The notes under the pieces are model-generated. The model searched no databases. It had not been told where the DNA came from and worked only from the letters and a program-made list of their open reading frames with translations. Shown one piece after another: positions 49,078-57,854 of a stretch of DNA of 64,000 nt (position 1 is the stretch's first letter; each line of letters opens with the position of its first letter). Source of the DNA: Fuerstiella sp. GTDB taxonomy: Bacteria; Planctomycetota; Planctomycetia; Planctomycetales; Planctomycetaceae. Where the stretch lies: contig JAQWOH010000005.1 of assembly GCA_029245955.1 (NCBI GenBank), forward strand, positions 1 to 64,000, in the 5' to 3' direction. Position numbers and translations under genes: made by a program.

Positions 49078-49854
49078 ATGAGCTCCGACCCCGAAAAACT
49101 TCACGTCGCCGCCATACACGCCCATCCGGATGACATCGAAATCCAGTGCGCCGGCACGTTACTTCGACTGCAGGAACTCGGCTGCCGTATTTCTGTCGCC
49201 ACGATGACACCGGGCGACTGTGGCAGTGCAGAGTTATCGCAGAGCGAGATTGCGGCCGTTCGACGTTCCGAAGCCGCCGCCGCCGCCGCCGTGATAGGAG
49301 CCGAATACACATGCCTCGAATTCCGCGACCTGTCTATCTGCTTTGACAATGACAGCCGACGCCGCGTGACGGAATACCTGCGTCGTACCGCTCCGGATAT
49401 GATCCTGACGGCACCACCGGTTGATTACATGCATGATCACGAAATGACCAGCATGCTGGTTCGCGATGCCTGCTTCAACGCTTCCGTGCCGAATTACAGG
49501 ACTCGACAATGGGATCCGGCCCCGCCCATGCAGAAGATCCCGCATCTGTACTACGTTGACGCAATCGAAGGGGCCGACCATTTCGGGAATCGCCATCCCA
49601 TCGATTTTGTCGTCGACGTTTCTGAACACTTTGAACGAAAGATCGAATCGCTCGCCTGCCACGCCAGCCAGCGTGAATGGCTGCGTCGACAACACGGCAT
49701 GGACGAGTATCTGGACGCCTGTCGCCGCTGGAGCGAAGAGCGAGGAAAAGAGCAAGGTGTCGCACATGCCGAAGGATTCAGGCAGTACAAAGGACACCCT
49801 CACCCCACCGACAACCTGCTGCAGGAATTGCTCGAATCGCAGATTTCGCTGTAA
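49078..49854 (+). CDS. PIG-L family deacetylase (LmbE-like)
   Basis: The 258-residue protein has no signal peptide. The zinc motif 'HAHPDDIEIQCAGTL' (His16-Pro-Asp18-Asp19) and a second metal part 'DYMHDHEMTS' mark the PIG-L/LmbE family, which removes N-acetyl groups from sugar conjugates such as GlcNAc-PI, mycothiol or bacillithiol precursors. 'DAIEGADHFGNRHPIDFVVDVSEHFERK' is typical of planctomycete members. It starts 44 bp after the DUF1552 gene and is probably the third gene of that operon. Six GCC triplets in a row (49273-49290) encode an Ala run. Substrate unknown. Confidence 0.9.
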   Translation: MSSDPEKLHVAAIHAHPDDIEIQCAGTLLRLQELGCRISVATMTPGDCGSAELSQSEIAAVRRSEAAAAAAVIGAEYTCLEFRDLSICFDNDSRRRVTEYLRRTAPDMILTAPPVDYMHDHEMTSMLVRDACFNASVPNYRTRQWDPAPPMQKIPHLYYVDAIEGADHFGNRHPIDFVVDVSEHFERKIESLACHASQREWLRRQHGMDEYLDACRRWSEERGKEQGVAHAEGFRQYKGHPHPTDNLLQELLESQISL

Positions 49855-50007
49855 AACGCGACAGAAATGGCTTCCGAACTTTAAAAAACTGCATGGAACC
49901 ATCATCCTCACTTCGACGTGGCCGCTGGCAAAAGCTATGCTTGTGACGACAGCCGACTAGTGTCCATCCGATTGCCGCATCATTTTCTTCATCCGTCCCT
50001 CTCAGCC

Positions 50008-50232
50008 ATGACCGAAACAGCTACCACAGAAAACGAACCTCTCTTCACAGCGACTGAGGTCCAGCAATTCGAAGCCGACGATGTGGTCGCAGGGACTGCG
50101 ATCGGAAAAATGCTTACCGTGCTGTTTCTGTATACAGTTCTGGCGATGTCGTTTGTCACATGGTGGACGTATAGTTCGCTGAGTGAAAACCATGGACAGT
50201 CGGCGAACACGTCCGATCATACCGAACACTAG
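50008..50232 (+). CDS. Small single-pass membrane protein, 74 residues
   Basis: The ATG at 50008 gives an acidic N-terminal half ('ATEVQQFEADDVVAGTAIG') and a transmembrane helix about residues 34-52 ('MLTVLFLYTVLAMSFVTWW') followed by a short polar tail. A frame back to 49918 adds an implausible segment. I do not recognise a family. A role as an assembly or cofactor-handling accessory of a membrane complex is conceivable but not shown. Confidence 0.6.
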   Translation: MTETATTENEPLFTATEVQQFEADDVVAGTAIGKMLTVLFLYTVLAMSFVTWWTYSSLSENHGQSANTSDHTEH

Positions 50233-50263
50233 TGCAGTTGACGAAATGACGAAACCGGGTTAT

Positions 50264-50318
50264 GGCTCGTGGCTGCAGGCAATCGGCTGCCAAGCCCCGT
50301 GAACCGCGGCCACGAGTC
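50264..50318. repeat. Inverted repeat between the small membrane protein and the Gfo/Idh gene
   Basis: Arms CTCGTGGC (50266-50273) and GCCACGAG (50309-50316), extendable by one G-T and one G-C pair, enclose a GC-rich spacer that can itself fold. No T run follows. Possibly a terminator-like structure of the upstream transcript. Confidence 0.4.
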
Positions 50319-50435
50319 AGCGAAGTTCGCCGTCATCACCCCGAAAGTTTCCTGAAGCGGTGGCTCCATGTGTCAAATCCAACACTGCGTCAGTCGACGG
50401 ATGAGATTCGCTGACAGACCGGGGCTGGGTGTGCG

Positions 50436-51713
50436 ATGAGTCAGAAGACACTCAGGGTTGCAATCAGCGGGACGGGGTTTGCGGGCGACTACACCGCTCG
50501 CACGTATACCATGATGCCGCACAAGAACGGCATTCAGGTCGACCTGGCCGGCGTTGTCTCGGGGCGACTGGAAAACGCCCGACGTTTTGCTGAAGAACAC
50601 AACGTCCGACACGCGTACTCCACGCATCGGGAAATGCTGGACACCGCACAGCCCGACATCGACAACATCTGCTGTGCAAACTTTGCTCATGGTCCGTACA
50701 GCGTGGAAGCCGCAAAGGCTGGCGTTCCCGTAATCGTGCTGGAGAAGCCCCCGGTCATATGGCCGGGTTATCCGGATGGTCGAACGGCGGACGCGAGTAC
50801 GCGAAAACACGAGACCATGGCATACCTAACAGAGGTTCTTGATGCGGTGCGGGCCGGCGGGTCGAAACTTCTCTACGCAGAGGACTTCGTATACTTCGAC
50901 GGCATCAAGGGAATTGTCGAATTACTGATCGAAGCCCGCAGCAACGGCAAGGGCAAGGTTCTTTATCAGCGAGGCATCTGTGCCCACCAGGGTTCGCACG
51001 CTCCGGCCTACGACACTCCGTCCAAATCCGGTGGCGGTGCGCTGTTCAATAAAGCCTGCCACCCGCTGGGACCGGCACTGTTTCTGAAACAGGTAGAAGG
51101 CATTCTGGCCGGCACAGAACCGATTCGACCGGTATGTGTTTCTGCGGCTGCCATGCAGATTCTGAAACACCAGCCGGAAAGCAGCGGCGAACATTTTCGA
51201 GTCATGCAGAACGTCGACGACTTCGGCAGAATCACGGTGATATTCGAGGATGATACGATCGCGGAGGTCATCGGACACGATTTGAGCATCAGTGGAATTC
51301 GCAACGAATTCTCGGTCATCACCGACTTCGCTCAGTACGATCTGCGAGTCAATCCGAACAACGAAAACGAACTGTTCCTGCCCGACGCTGCAAACGCCGG
51401 TAATCTGCTTGTGCGTGAAAAGCTGCCAACGTCACAGGGCACCAGCTTCCCGCGACCAAATCAGTTTTACTCTCACGGTTACGTCAACGAAATGAGCGAC
51501 GCCGTTGACTGTGCCCTGGAATCTGATCGGTATCCGCAATCAGGAGCCATGATGGCGTGGGACACAATGGCCGTGCTGATGGCGTCGTATGAAAGTTCGG
51601 ATGCCGGCAGTGAATTCGTTAGTATATCGGATTACACAGTCAACGGCCGCAACTTCCCTGCCTGCGAAACGCCTGACCCTCATCGGTTCGGCCCCGTCTT
51701 TCAACGCGCCTGA
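50436..51713 (+). CDS. Gfo/Idh/MocA family oxidoreductase
   Basis: The 425-residue protein starts with the NAD(P)-binding motif 'RVAISGTGFAGDYTART' (G-x-G-x-x-G) and has the family's Glu-Lys-Pro-like motif in 'VIVLEKPPVIW'. The C-terminal alpha/beta domain is longer than usual and includes 'GGALFNKACHPLGPALF'. Members oxidise or reduce sugars, inositol or related polyols with NAD(P). No signal peptide, so cytoplasmic. It stands alone on the strand; a link to sugar breakdown by the exported enzymes is inference. Confidence 0.9.
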   Translation: MSQKTLRVAISGTGFAGDYTARTYTMMPHKNGIQVDLAGVVSGRLENARRFAEEHNVRHAYSTHREMLDTAQPDIDNICCANFAHGPYSVEAAKAGVPVIVLEKPPVIWPGYPDGRTADASTRKHETMAYLTEVLDAVRAGGSKLLYAEDFVYFDGIKGIVELLIEARSNGKGKVLYQRGICAHQGSHAPAYDTPSKSGGGALFNKACHPLGPALFLKQVEGILAGTEPIRPVCVSAAAMQILKHQPESSGEHFRVMQNVDDFGRITVIFEDDTIAEVIGHDLSISGIRNEFSVITDFAQYDLRVNPNNENELFLPDAANAGNLLVREKLPTSQGTSFPRPNQFYSHGYVNEMSDAVDCALESDRYPQSGAMMAWDTMAVLMASYESSDAGSEFVSISDYTVNGRNFPACETPDPHRFGPVFQRA

Positions 51714-52081
51714 CTCTGACTGCAGCCGTGCCGTCGTGCAGGCAGCCAACGAGCGACCACCTGCGTTACAGACAATTCGCCGCGTTTTTTTCGTTCCCAG
51801 GCAGGATGAGCCAGCATTCGGCAGATTCTGCCGATGCACTGTGAGCGGGCGTGGTGCTGTCCCGGACTTCATATTGAGGCGATTCGGGGAATCCGTTATT
51901 GCTACGGTCATCGAGACTCTTTTCTCGAGACACATCTCTTCTCTCACTCGGCATATTCATTGCTGAAAAAATCTCTGTTCACCTGTCAAACACCTCTCTC
52001 ACTCCCTGTAGTCGGTTGGCTCAATCGCTCAGACTCCTCCAATCGCCATTCATCTAACACGGCGGTTCCAGGTATAGCTCC
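51714..52081. other. 368-bp intergenic region, no gene seen
   Basis: No supported frame or structure. It should hold the promoter for the BamA-like gene at 52082. Confidence 0.5.
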
Positions 52082-54967
52082 ATGAGAAGCAATCTGTCTT
52101 CGTCACCCCAACGACCACAATCAGCCGGAAGAGCGTTTGCATTTCTGCACGTCATCGCTGTGCTGCTGACAACGGTTTTCGGCACGGCCACAGCACTCTG
52201 CGCGCAAGAACTGCCGGAAACTATCGTCGCCATTCGAATCGAAGGAAACGAAACGATTCCCCAGGACGCCATCGTGGCAAAGATCACGACGCAGCCTGGA
52301 CGCCCCGTCACAAACCGACAGGTTCGCGAAGACAAACGGAACCTGATGAGTACGCGCTGGTTCTACAACGTCAACGAACGTTTCGAACAGACGAATGAAG
52401 GTTTCACCCTGATCTTCACGGTGCACGAACGCCCTATCGTGCGGCGTGTCGAATATCGTGGAATCAAGAAGTTGAAACTCAAAGAACTCGCGTCGTGGAC
52501 AAACTTAAAAAAGGGCAGTCCATTTGATCATGTGGCGAACCGTGACGCCGTCCATCGCATCGAACAGGAGTACAAAGAACGCGGCTTCAATCATGTGAAG
52601 GTCACGCTCGAAACCGGTGGGGACCCGTCTGACCGGGACGTCATCTTTCGCATCATCGAAGGCCCCAAGGTTCGTGTGCAGCACCGGGAATTTCACTTCA
52701 AGGGTCAGCAACGAAATGGCGACATGACCTCACAGCTGAGTTCGCTGGTATCGGGGCGAAAGTCACAGGATGGATCCGTGGGACTCTCGCCTTCGGCAAG
52801 TCGCCTGAGAACAAAGCTGGAAACCAAAGAGGCGTTGTTCGGTCTGTTTGGAGGTCTGTTTAAACCCGAAACGATGCAGCAGGACATCGCCAGCCTCAAG
52901 CAGTACTATCGCAGTCTGGGATTCTTTGACATTGAAGTTGAAGCCAGACCTCTGTTTTCACCTGACCGTTCCAGCGTCAAAATTCTATACACGATCAACG
53001 AAGGAATTCCGTTCAGGATCCGCAATATTACTCTGAACGGCAACAATGTCCTTTCCGGAAAACAATTGCGGCAGAAAGCAGAGCTGCGCCCCGGCCAGTA
53101 CTTCAATTCGCTGCCGTTGTCCAAAGATGTACAGCACATGCTGGACCAGTACGGTGACCGTGGCCACTATTTTGCATCTGTGGTGCCTGTGCCGCAGTTC
53201 ACTGAAAAATCCGGCGAGCTGGATCTGGTCTTCGAAATCGATGAAGACCGCCCCCGATATGTTCGAAACATCAATCCAAGTCTGCAGGGAGACCATCCAC
53301 ACACCATGGAAGTCGTCCCGTTGAATCAGTTCCAGATGGAACCGGGTGATCTGGCAAATCCCAGGCTGATCCGTCGAGGTCGAAGTCGTATTAACGGAAG
53401 CGGACTGTTTGAAGGTGTGCAGGTCGAAGTTATTCCCGTTGACCCGAATCAGACGATGCCGGCATCCATGTCTCGTACCATTCGTGGCCAGACCGGAGCA
53501 GGCTATATGCCGGCCTGGACACAGCTGTTCGATGTCTCGAAGCCGATTTCCAGACCGACCCAAACACCCGGAGGACATGCTTTTCCGTCACCAGCCACGG
53601 CACCGGAGCAGCCACGTCAGGAACAGCGGCGAACGTCGGGGAAGACTGTCAATCAACAGGTTTCTCTGCTGCACGATCCCGACATGCCGTCGGTGGTTCG
53701 ATATCGCACAACGCCGCCGACGGAGATGTTTTACCGGCCACAGAAGTCGTTGCTTGTGTCGTCGTTCCCGGGCAGCACACACGACGACGTCGTCGTACGG
53801 GGTCAGAGCCCACAGGGCGATTTTTACCCGGAACCAGATCGGGGTAACGCCATGCTGGAAGGCAGTCCGTACAACAATCAATTCGAAGCCCTGCCGCCTG
53901 GCTGGGTGGATATCAACATTGATGCCGCTGAAGGCCGGACCGGACGACTGATGTTCGGTGCGGGCGTGAACAGCGATGCCGGAATTGTGGGATCATTTGT
54001 CTGGGACGAACGCAACTTCAACCTGTTTGCCCCCCCCAGAACATTCGCCGATATCATTGAAGGACGAGCATGGCGGGGTGGTGGCCAGCGATTTCGTGCA
54101 GAAGCAGCACCGGGAGATCAAGTGAGTCGGTATGCACTCAGCTGGACTGACCCCTACTTCCTGTACACCGACTACAGCCTGAGCCTCAGCGGGTTTTACT
54201 TCAACCGCTTCTATCCGGACTGGGACGAAACCCGACTGGGAGGCCGAGTCGCGCTCGGTAAGCAACTGACACCGGAGTGGTCCATCAATGGAGCCCTGCG
54301 TCTGGAAGACGTGGAAATCACTCGCGTCACCGTACCAACGCCTCCTGATCTGTCCAGTGTGGTCGGGAGCAACTTCCTGTCTACGTTCCGAACATCCATC
54401 GCTCACGACACACGTGACTCAACATTGATGCCAGGAGAAGGACATTTTGCCGATCTAGCCTATGAACAGGCCTTCGGAGATTTCAACTATCCTCGCTTTG
54501 ACGCAGAAATGCGGCAATACATCACCATGCACAGCCGCCCGGACGGCAGTGGACGCCAGGTCATGACCTTCGCTGGAAATCTGGGCTGGAGCGGTGACAG
54601 CACGCCGGTTTTCGAACGTTACTTCGCCGGTGGCTTCCAGTCTTTCCGCGGCTTTGCATTTCGTGGTGTCACACCACGAGTCGGTGGCGTCGCCGTGGGT
54701 GGCACTTGGCAAATGCTCGGCACAGTGGAATATCGCGTTCCCGTCACCGCCGACGACATGATCAACATTGTCGCATTCAGCGATTTCGGAACGGTTGAAC
54801 CTGACGTGTCGGTCGACAACTTCCGGGTCACCGTCGGCGTTGGTCTGAGAGTCGTCGTACCTGCCATGGGCCCGGTTCCGCTGGCCTTCGACTTTGGTTT
54901 CCCGGTCAAGAGCAGCGAGTTCGACGAGGAGCGTATCTTCAGCTTTTACGTCGGCATCAACCGGTAG
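52082..54967 (+). CDS. bamA: BamA/Omp85-type outer membrane protein (POTRA + D15 barrel)
   Basis: The 961-residue protein has a signal peptide (to about residue 42, ending '...ALCAQ'), then POTRA repeats ('IVAIRIEGNETIPQDAIVAKI', 'VRRVEYRGIKKLKLKELA', 'IRNITLNGNNVLSGKQLR', 'DRPRYVRNINP'), and a C-terminal D15-type barrel from about residue 620 ('EGRTGRLMFGAGVNSDAGIVGSF') with the 'FQSFRGFAFRGVTP' loop-6 motif. BamA inserts beta-barrel proteins into the outer membrane, so this organism has an outer membrane. A Pro/Gln-rich stretch of about 100 residues (around 460-580) interrupts the POTRA-to-barrel region and looks disordered. Whether it is the sole BamA or a TamA-like relative is open. Confidence 0.93.
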   Translation: MRSNLSSSPQRPQSAGRAFAFLHVIAVLLTTVFGTATALCAQELPETIVAIRIEGNETIPQDAIVAKITTQPGRPVTNRQVREDKRNLMSTRWFYNVNERFEQTNEGFTLIFTVHERPIVRRVEYRGIKKLKLKELASWTNLKKGSPFDHVANRDAVHRIEQEYKERGFNHVKVTLETGGDPSDRDVIFRIIEGPKVRVQHREFHFKGQQRNGDMTSQLSSLVSGRKSQDGSVGLSPSASRLRTKLETKEALFGLFGGLFKPETMQQDIASLKQYYRSLGFFDIEVEARPLFSPDRSSVKILYTINEGIPFRIRNITLNGNNVLSGKQLRQKAELRPGQYFNSLPLSKDVQHMLDQYGDRGHYFASVVPVPQFTEKSGELDLVFEIDEDRPRYVRNINPSLQGDHPHTMEVVPLNQFQMEPGDLANPRLIRRGRSRINGSGLFEGVQVEVIPVDPNQTMPASMSRTIRGQTGAGYMPAWTQLFDVSKPISRPTQTPGGHAFPSPATAPEQPRQEQRRTSGKTVNQQVSLLHDPDMPSVVRYRTTPPTEMFYRPQKSLLVSSFPGSTHDDVVVRGQSPQGDFYPEPDRGNAMLEGSPYNNQFEALPPGWVDINIDAAEGRTGRLMFGAGVNSDAGIVGSFVWDERNFNLFAPPRTFADIIEGRAWRGGGQRFRAEAAPGDQVSRYALSWTDPYFLYTDYSLSLSGFYFNRFYPDWDETRLGGRVALGKQLTPEWSINGALRLEDVEITRVTVPTPPDLSSVVGSNFLSTFRTSIAHDTRDSTLMPGEGHFADLAYEQAFGDFNYPRFDAEMRQYITMHSRPDGSGRQVMTFAGNLGWSGDSTPVFERYFAGGFQSFRGFAFRGVTPRVGGVAVGGTWQMLGTVEYRVPVTADDMINIVAFSDFGTVEPDVSVDNFRVTVGVGLRVVVPAMGPVPLAFDFGFPVKSSEFDEERIFSFYVGINR

Positions 54968-55093
54968 TGACGTAACTTCCGGCGCTACCGCTGTAAGATT
55001 CGCGGAACATGGGTATCGCCGTTCAGTTTCATCTCCACACGGTTCCCCGGGACTAACGGGACAACGTAGCTTCGGTCTGGTACTCCGTGTGCT

Positions 55094-56155
55094 GTGAAGG
55101 ATAGCCCGTTGAACTCTCGGCTGCGTCAAATAACCAAAGTTACCGAATCGCTGAAACACGACGCGGCCGGACTGGGATTTCAACACGTTGGCATCGCACC
55201 AGCGGTGTCTCCACCCGGCTACCACCCCCTGCTGGAATGGATCGCCAGCGGTCACGCGGCCGACATGGACTGGATCACACATCGCCAGGACGCGTACCGG
55301 CACCCGGACGGCGTTCTCCCCGGTACACGCAGCGTCGTTGTCGCTGCGATGAACTACCATAATCAAAATCCTCAGCCGGAGACCGCGCGCATCGCTCGAT
55401 ATGCATGGGGTTCGGAAGACTACCACACGCTCCTGCGGCAGCGGCTGAAGAAACTGGCGACGTCACTTAGGACAACGTGGCCGGAAGAACGCACGCGAGC
55501 TGTCGTCGACACCGCACCGCTGCTGGAACGCGACTTCGCCAGACTGGCCGGCATCGGCTGGGTCGGCAAAAACACAATGCTGATCAGTCGCGAAATCGGC
55601 AGCTGGTTCTTTCTGGGGGCCATTCTGACCACTGCTGAACTGACGTACGATCAACCATTCGACGGCGACTACTGTGGAACGTGCACGAAGTGTCTGCAGG
55701 CCTGTCCCACCGATGCGTTCCCTGAACCACACGTGCTCGATTCCAATCGGTGCATCAGCTACCTGACCATCGAACGACGAGACAAGTCGATTGACGAAAA
55801 CCTCAGAAACGGCATTGGCAACTGGTTGTTTGGCTGCGACATCTGTCAGGATGTGTGTCCATGGAACCGATTCGCCCCAAACCACAGCGACCGTGCATTC
55901 GAACCGCGTGAAGACCTGATTGCCCCCAACCTGCTGCAGCTGCTTGCACTGGATGATGACCTGTTCCAGCGGAAGTTCGGTGACACGCCACTGAAACGTA
56001 CCGGTCGCCACGCCATCGTCCGAAACGCCGCAATCGTCGCCGGCAATCAGCGCTGTACCGATGCAATTCCTCAGCTGACAACACTTCTGAAAGACCAGTC
56101 AGAAATTGTTCGTGAAGCTGCCCGCTGGGCAATAAGCCAGATCGATCCGCAGTGA
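55094..56155 (+). CDS. queG: Epoxyqueuosine reductase
   Basis: The 353-residue protein starts at the GTG 55094 (no in-frame ATG fits). It performs the last step of queuosine synthesis, reducing epoxyqueuosine in tRNA with cobalamin and two [4Fe-4S] clusters. Family motifs: 'VVAAMNYHNQ', 'RYAWGSEDYH', 'DTAPLLERDFARLAGIGWVGKNTMLI', the first cluster 'CGTCTKCLQACPTDAF', 'RCISYLTIE' and 'GCDICQDVCPWNRF' for the second, then a HEAT-like C-terminal tail ('HAIVRNAAIVAGN'). Length matches the long (HEAT-containing) form. No other queuosine gene is nearby. Confidence 0.95.
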   Translation: MKDSPLNSRLRQITKVTESLKHDAAGLGFQHVGIAPAVSPPGYHPLLEWIASGHAADMDWITHRQDAYRHPDGVLPGTRSVVVAAMNYHNQNPQPETARIARYAWGSEDYHTLLRQRLKKLATSLRTTWPEERTRAVVDTAPLLERDFARLAGIGWVGKNTMLISREIGSWFFLGAILTTAELTYDQPFDGDYCGTCTKCLQACPTDAFPEPHVLDSNRCISYLTIERRDKSIDENLRNGIGNWLFGCDICQDVCPWNRFAPNHSDRAFEPREDLIAPNLLQLLALDDDLFQRKFGDTPLKRTGRHAIVRNAAIVAGNQRCTDAIPQLTTLLKDQSEIVREAARWAISQIDPQ

Positions 56156-56856
56156 GTTCCTTGAACAGACGAGGCACAGGTCAAAGAGCGGTGGCAAATA
56201 ATATTCGCCCTGACGACGAACAACGGGCTGAACAGGCCAGAGACGCCCGACTGACCTGAAGAAGAGACATAATGCCGCAAGACGACAGCAGGCACGTTGA
56301 ACACCACATGCACCAACAGATTTCGAAGTCCTCGGCCATCCGCTGCCTGCTGGCATGTTGCCGCACCGTATGCGGCTGCGCAAGTAACAATTCGGTGTCT
56401 GCCGGGAGACGGTGTCGAACACGCTTTCGCGTTGTTCGGCGGCACCGTGCTCAGGGTCAGCGCGGAGCGGCCATATCGTCAGTTGGCCGGTCAGTCTGTG
56501 AAACGCAAAACGCTGTTCCGCCTCGCGGGCATTATGCTGTGGGTCGTGATGAATCTGTACAACTGGCAATAGTCGCTTCCGAGACTGTCCCGAAGGTCAG
56601 TCTCGGAAGCTTGTAGGCAGCCGGGACGCCATGGTCTGTCTGGGCGTTCAGTTTCTTTCACACAGGCGGCGTGGCGGTTGGGGCCGGCATCGCCGCACCG
56701 GGAGTGGAGCCTGATCGATGTCACGGGACGTACGGGAGATGCAGCGGTTGAATTTTCCCGGCGCAGAGTACGAGAAACGATCCCCGAATCGCCGCTAGCC
56801 GTATCAGGCAAAGTGTCGACACTGTAAGCGGCAAACGACCTTGAAGACACGGACAG
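56156..56856. other. 701-bp decayed region upstream of a PQQ-propeller remnant
   Basis: Several overlapping frames of about 90-150 codons lie on both strands, none with recognisable composition or start. Given the PQQ-propeller C-terminus just downstream, this may be the rotted body of that gene. It also holds the perfect inverted repeat at 56575-56610. Confidence 0.4.
56575..56610. repeat. Perfect 13-bp inverted repeat
   Basis: GCTTCCGAGACTG (56575-56587) and CAGTCTCGGAAGC (56598-56610) are exact reverse complements around a 10-base loop. There is no T run on either side. It could be a REP-like palindrome, a transcript-processing hairpin or a remnant of an insertion element. Confidence 0.6.
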
Positions 56857-57093
56857 ATGCTGAAAGTCGATGAGCATTTGATAGTGATGGAAAAACGAGG
56901 TCGTTTGAACCTGTTGAAACCGGACGCCTCAGGACATCACCCACTGAGCAGTGTGGCTGCGTTTGACAGAAAGACCTGGAACCACCCTGTTCCTGTCGAC
57001 CATTGCTTGTACATCGGGAATGATCAGGAAACCGTCTGCCTGCAGCTGACATTGCGTGACTCAGACAAGCAAGTGACCGAATCGCATCAATAA
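56857..57093 (+). pseudogene. Remnant: C-terminal blade of a PQQ-like beta-propeller protein
   Basis: The frame encodes 78 residues; the first 65 or so match the end of BamB/PQQ-like planctomycete proteins: 'KVDEHLIVMEKRGRLNLLKPD', 'FDRKTWNHPVPVDHCLYIGN' and 'VCLQLTL' correspond to the usual '...DGRLIVLGERGELALVEA', 'GKTWTAPVLSDGRLYLRN' and 'ELVCLDLR'. In-frame stop at 56842 and no signal peptide or earlier blades upstream. I read it as the surviving tail of a decayed gene rather than a functional small protein. Confidence 0.5.
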
Positions 57094-57154
57094 CGCCCAT
57101 GCAGAATAGTTTGGGCCGCTATTATTTCACGGCTCGATTCGTGGCAGGCGTTGT

Positions 57155-57844
57155 CTATCGGTCACAGAATCGGCGGATGAGTGGTTCAAGTTTTGCCCCA
57201 AGACTCCGCCGCACCCAGCGTTCAACCAACTCGTCGCGTTCCGCATCCGTAAGCTGCCAGTCAATGTTCGAAGCATGCAGCAGTGTGGTCAGTTGCTGAA
57301 GAATAACGGCAGCGGAAACAGAGACATTGAAACTCTCCGTAAACCCGTACATCGGGATGTGGATCAAGTCATCGGATTCTGAGATCGCTGCGTCACTGAC
57401 ACCAATCTGCTCCGCACCCAGAACAATCGCTGTCTTTTTCTCAACTGTGACTTCGGAAATTGGAATGCTGTCCTGTCGTGGCGAGGTAGCAAGGACTCGG
57501 TACCCGTTCCTTTTAAGGTGCCGAATGCAGTCCACAGAAGCGTTGGGCACAACATCTTCCGTTGGTTCCGAATCCCATTGGTAGTTACGTACTGTCAACC
57601 ACTTGCTGGCCCCCAAAGCAACTTCAGGATTAGGAGCAAAATCATTCTGAGACTCAATGACATGTACATCCTGAATGCCCAGACAGTCACACGTTCGAAG
57701 AACAGCGCTGGCGTTATGTTCGTGAAAGATATTTTCGAGAACAACCGTCAGGTGACGGGTACGAAAGTTCACGACTTCGTCAAATCGCTGCAGACGGTCG
57801 CCGGTCAGACACTGTTTCAGGAAGTCAAAAAGGGCCTTAGACAT
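57155..57844 (-). CDS. trmH: tRNA (guanosine-2'-O)-methyltransferase, SpoU/TrmH family
   Basis: The 229-residue protein has the three SpoU motifs of the knotted methyltransferases: 'NIFHEHNASAVLRTCDCLGI' (motif 1), 'AIVLGAEQIGVSDAAI' (motif 2) and 'IPMYGFTESFNVSVSAAVILQQL' (motif 3). It uses S-adenosylmethionine to methylate a ribose 2'-OH; the family target of TrmH is Gm18 in tRNA. The start at 57844 is 11 bp past the stop of the MscS-like gene, the last gene of a four-gene leftward operon. Confidence 0.93.
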   Translation of the reverse strand: MSKALFDFLKQCLTGDRLQRFDEVVNFRTRHLTVVLENIFHEHNASAVLRTCDCLGIQDVHVIESQNDFAPNPEVALGASKWLTVRNYQWDSEPTEDVVPNASVDCIRHLKRNGYRVLATSPRQDSIPISEVTVEKKTAIVLGAEQIGVSDAAISESDDLIHIPMYGFTESFNVSVSAAVILQQLTTLLHASNIDWQLTDAERDELVERWVRRSLGAKLEPLIRRFCDR

Positions 57845-57854
57845 CGCTCCGTGA

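Noticed and set aside
54455-55426. 323-codon open frame on the - strand
   Set aside because: It overlaps the 3' end of the BamA-like gene and the start of queG, both firmly supported on the + strand.
56491-56877. 128-codon minus-strand frame in the decayed region
   Set aside because: Arg/Ser-rich random-looking composition, no ribosome site; it overlaps the inverted repeat and the PQQ remnant.
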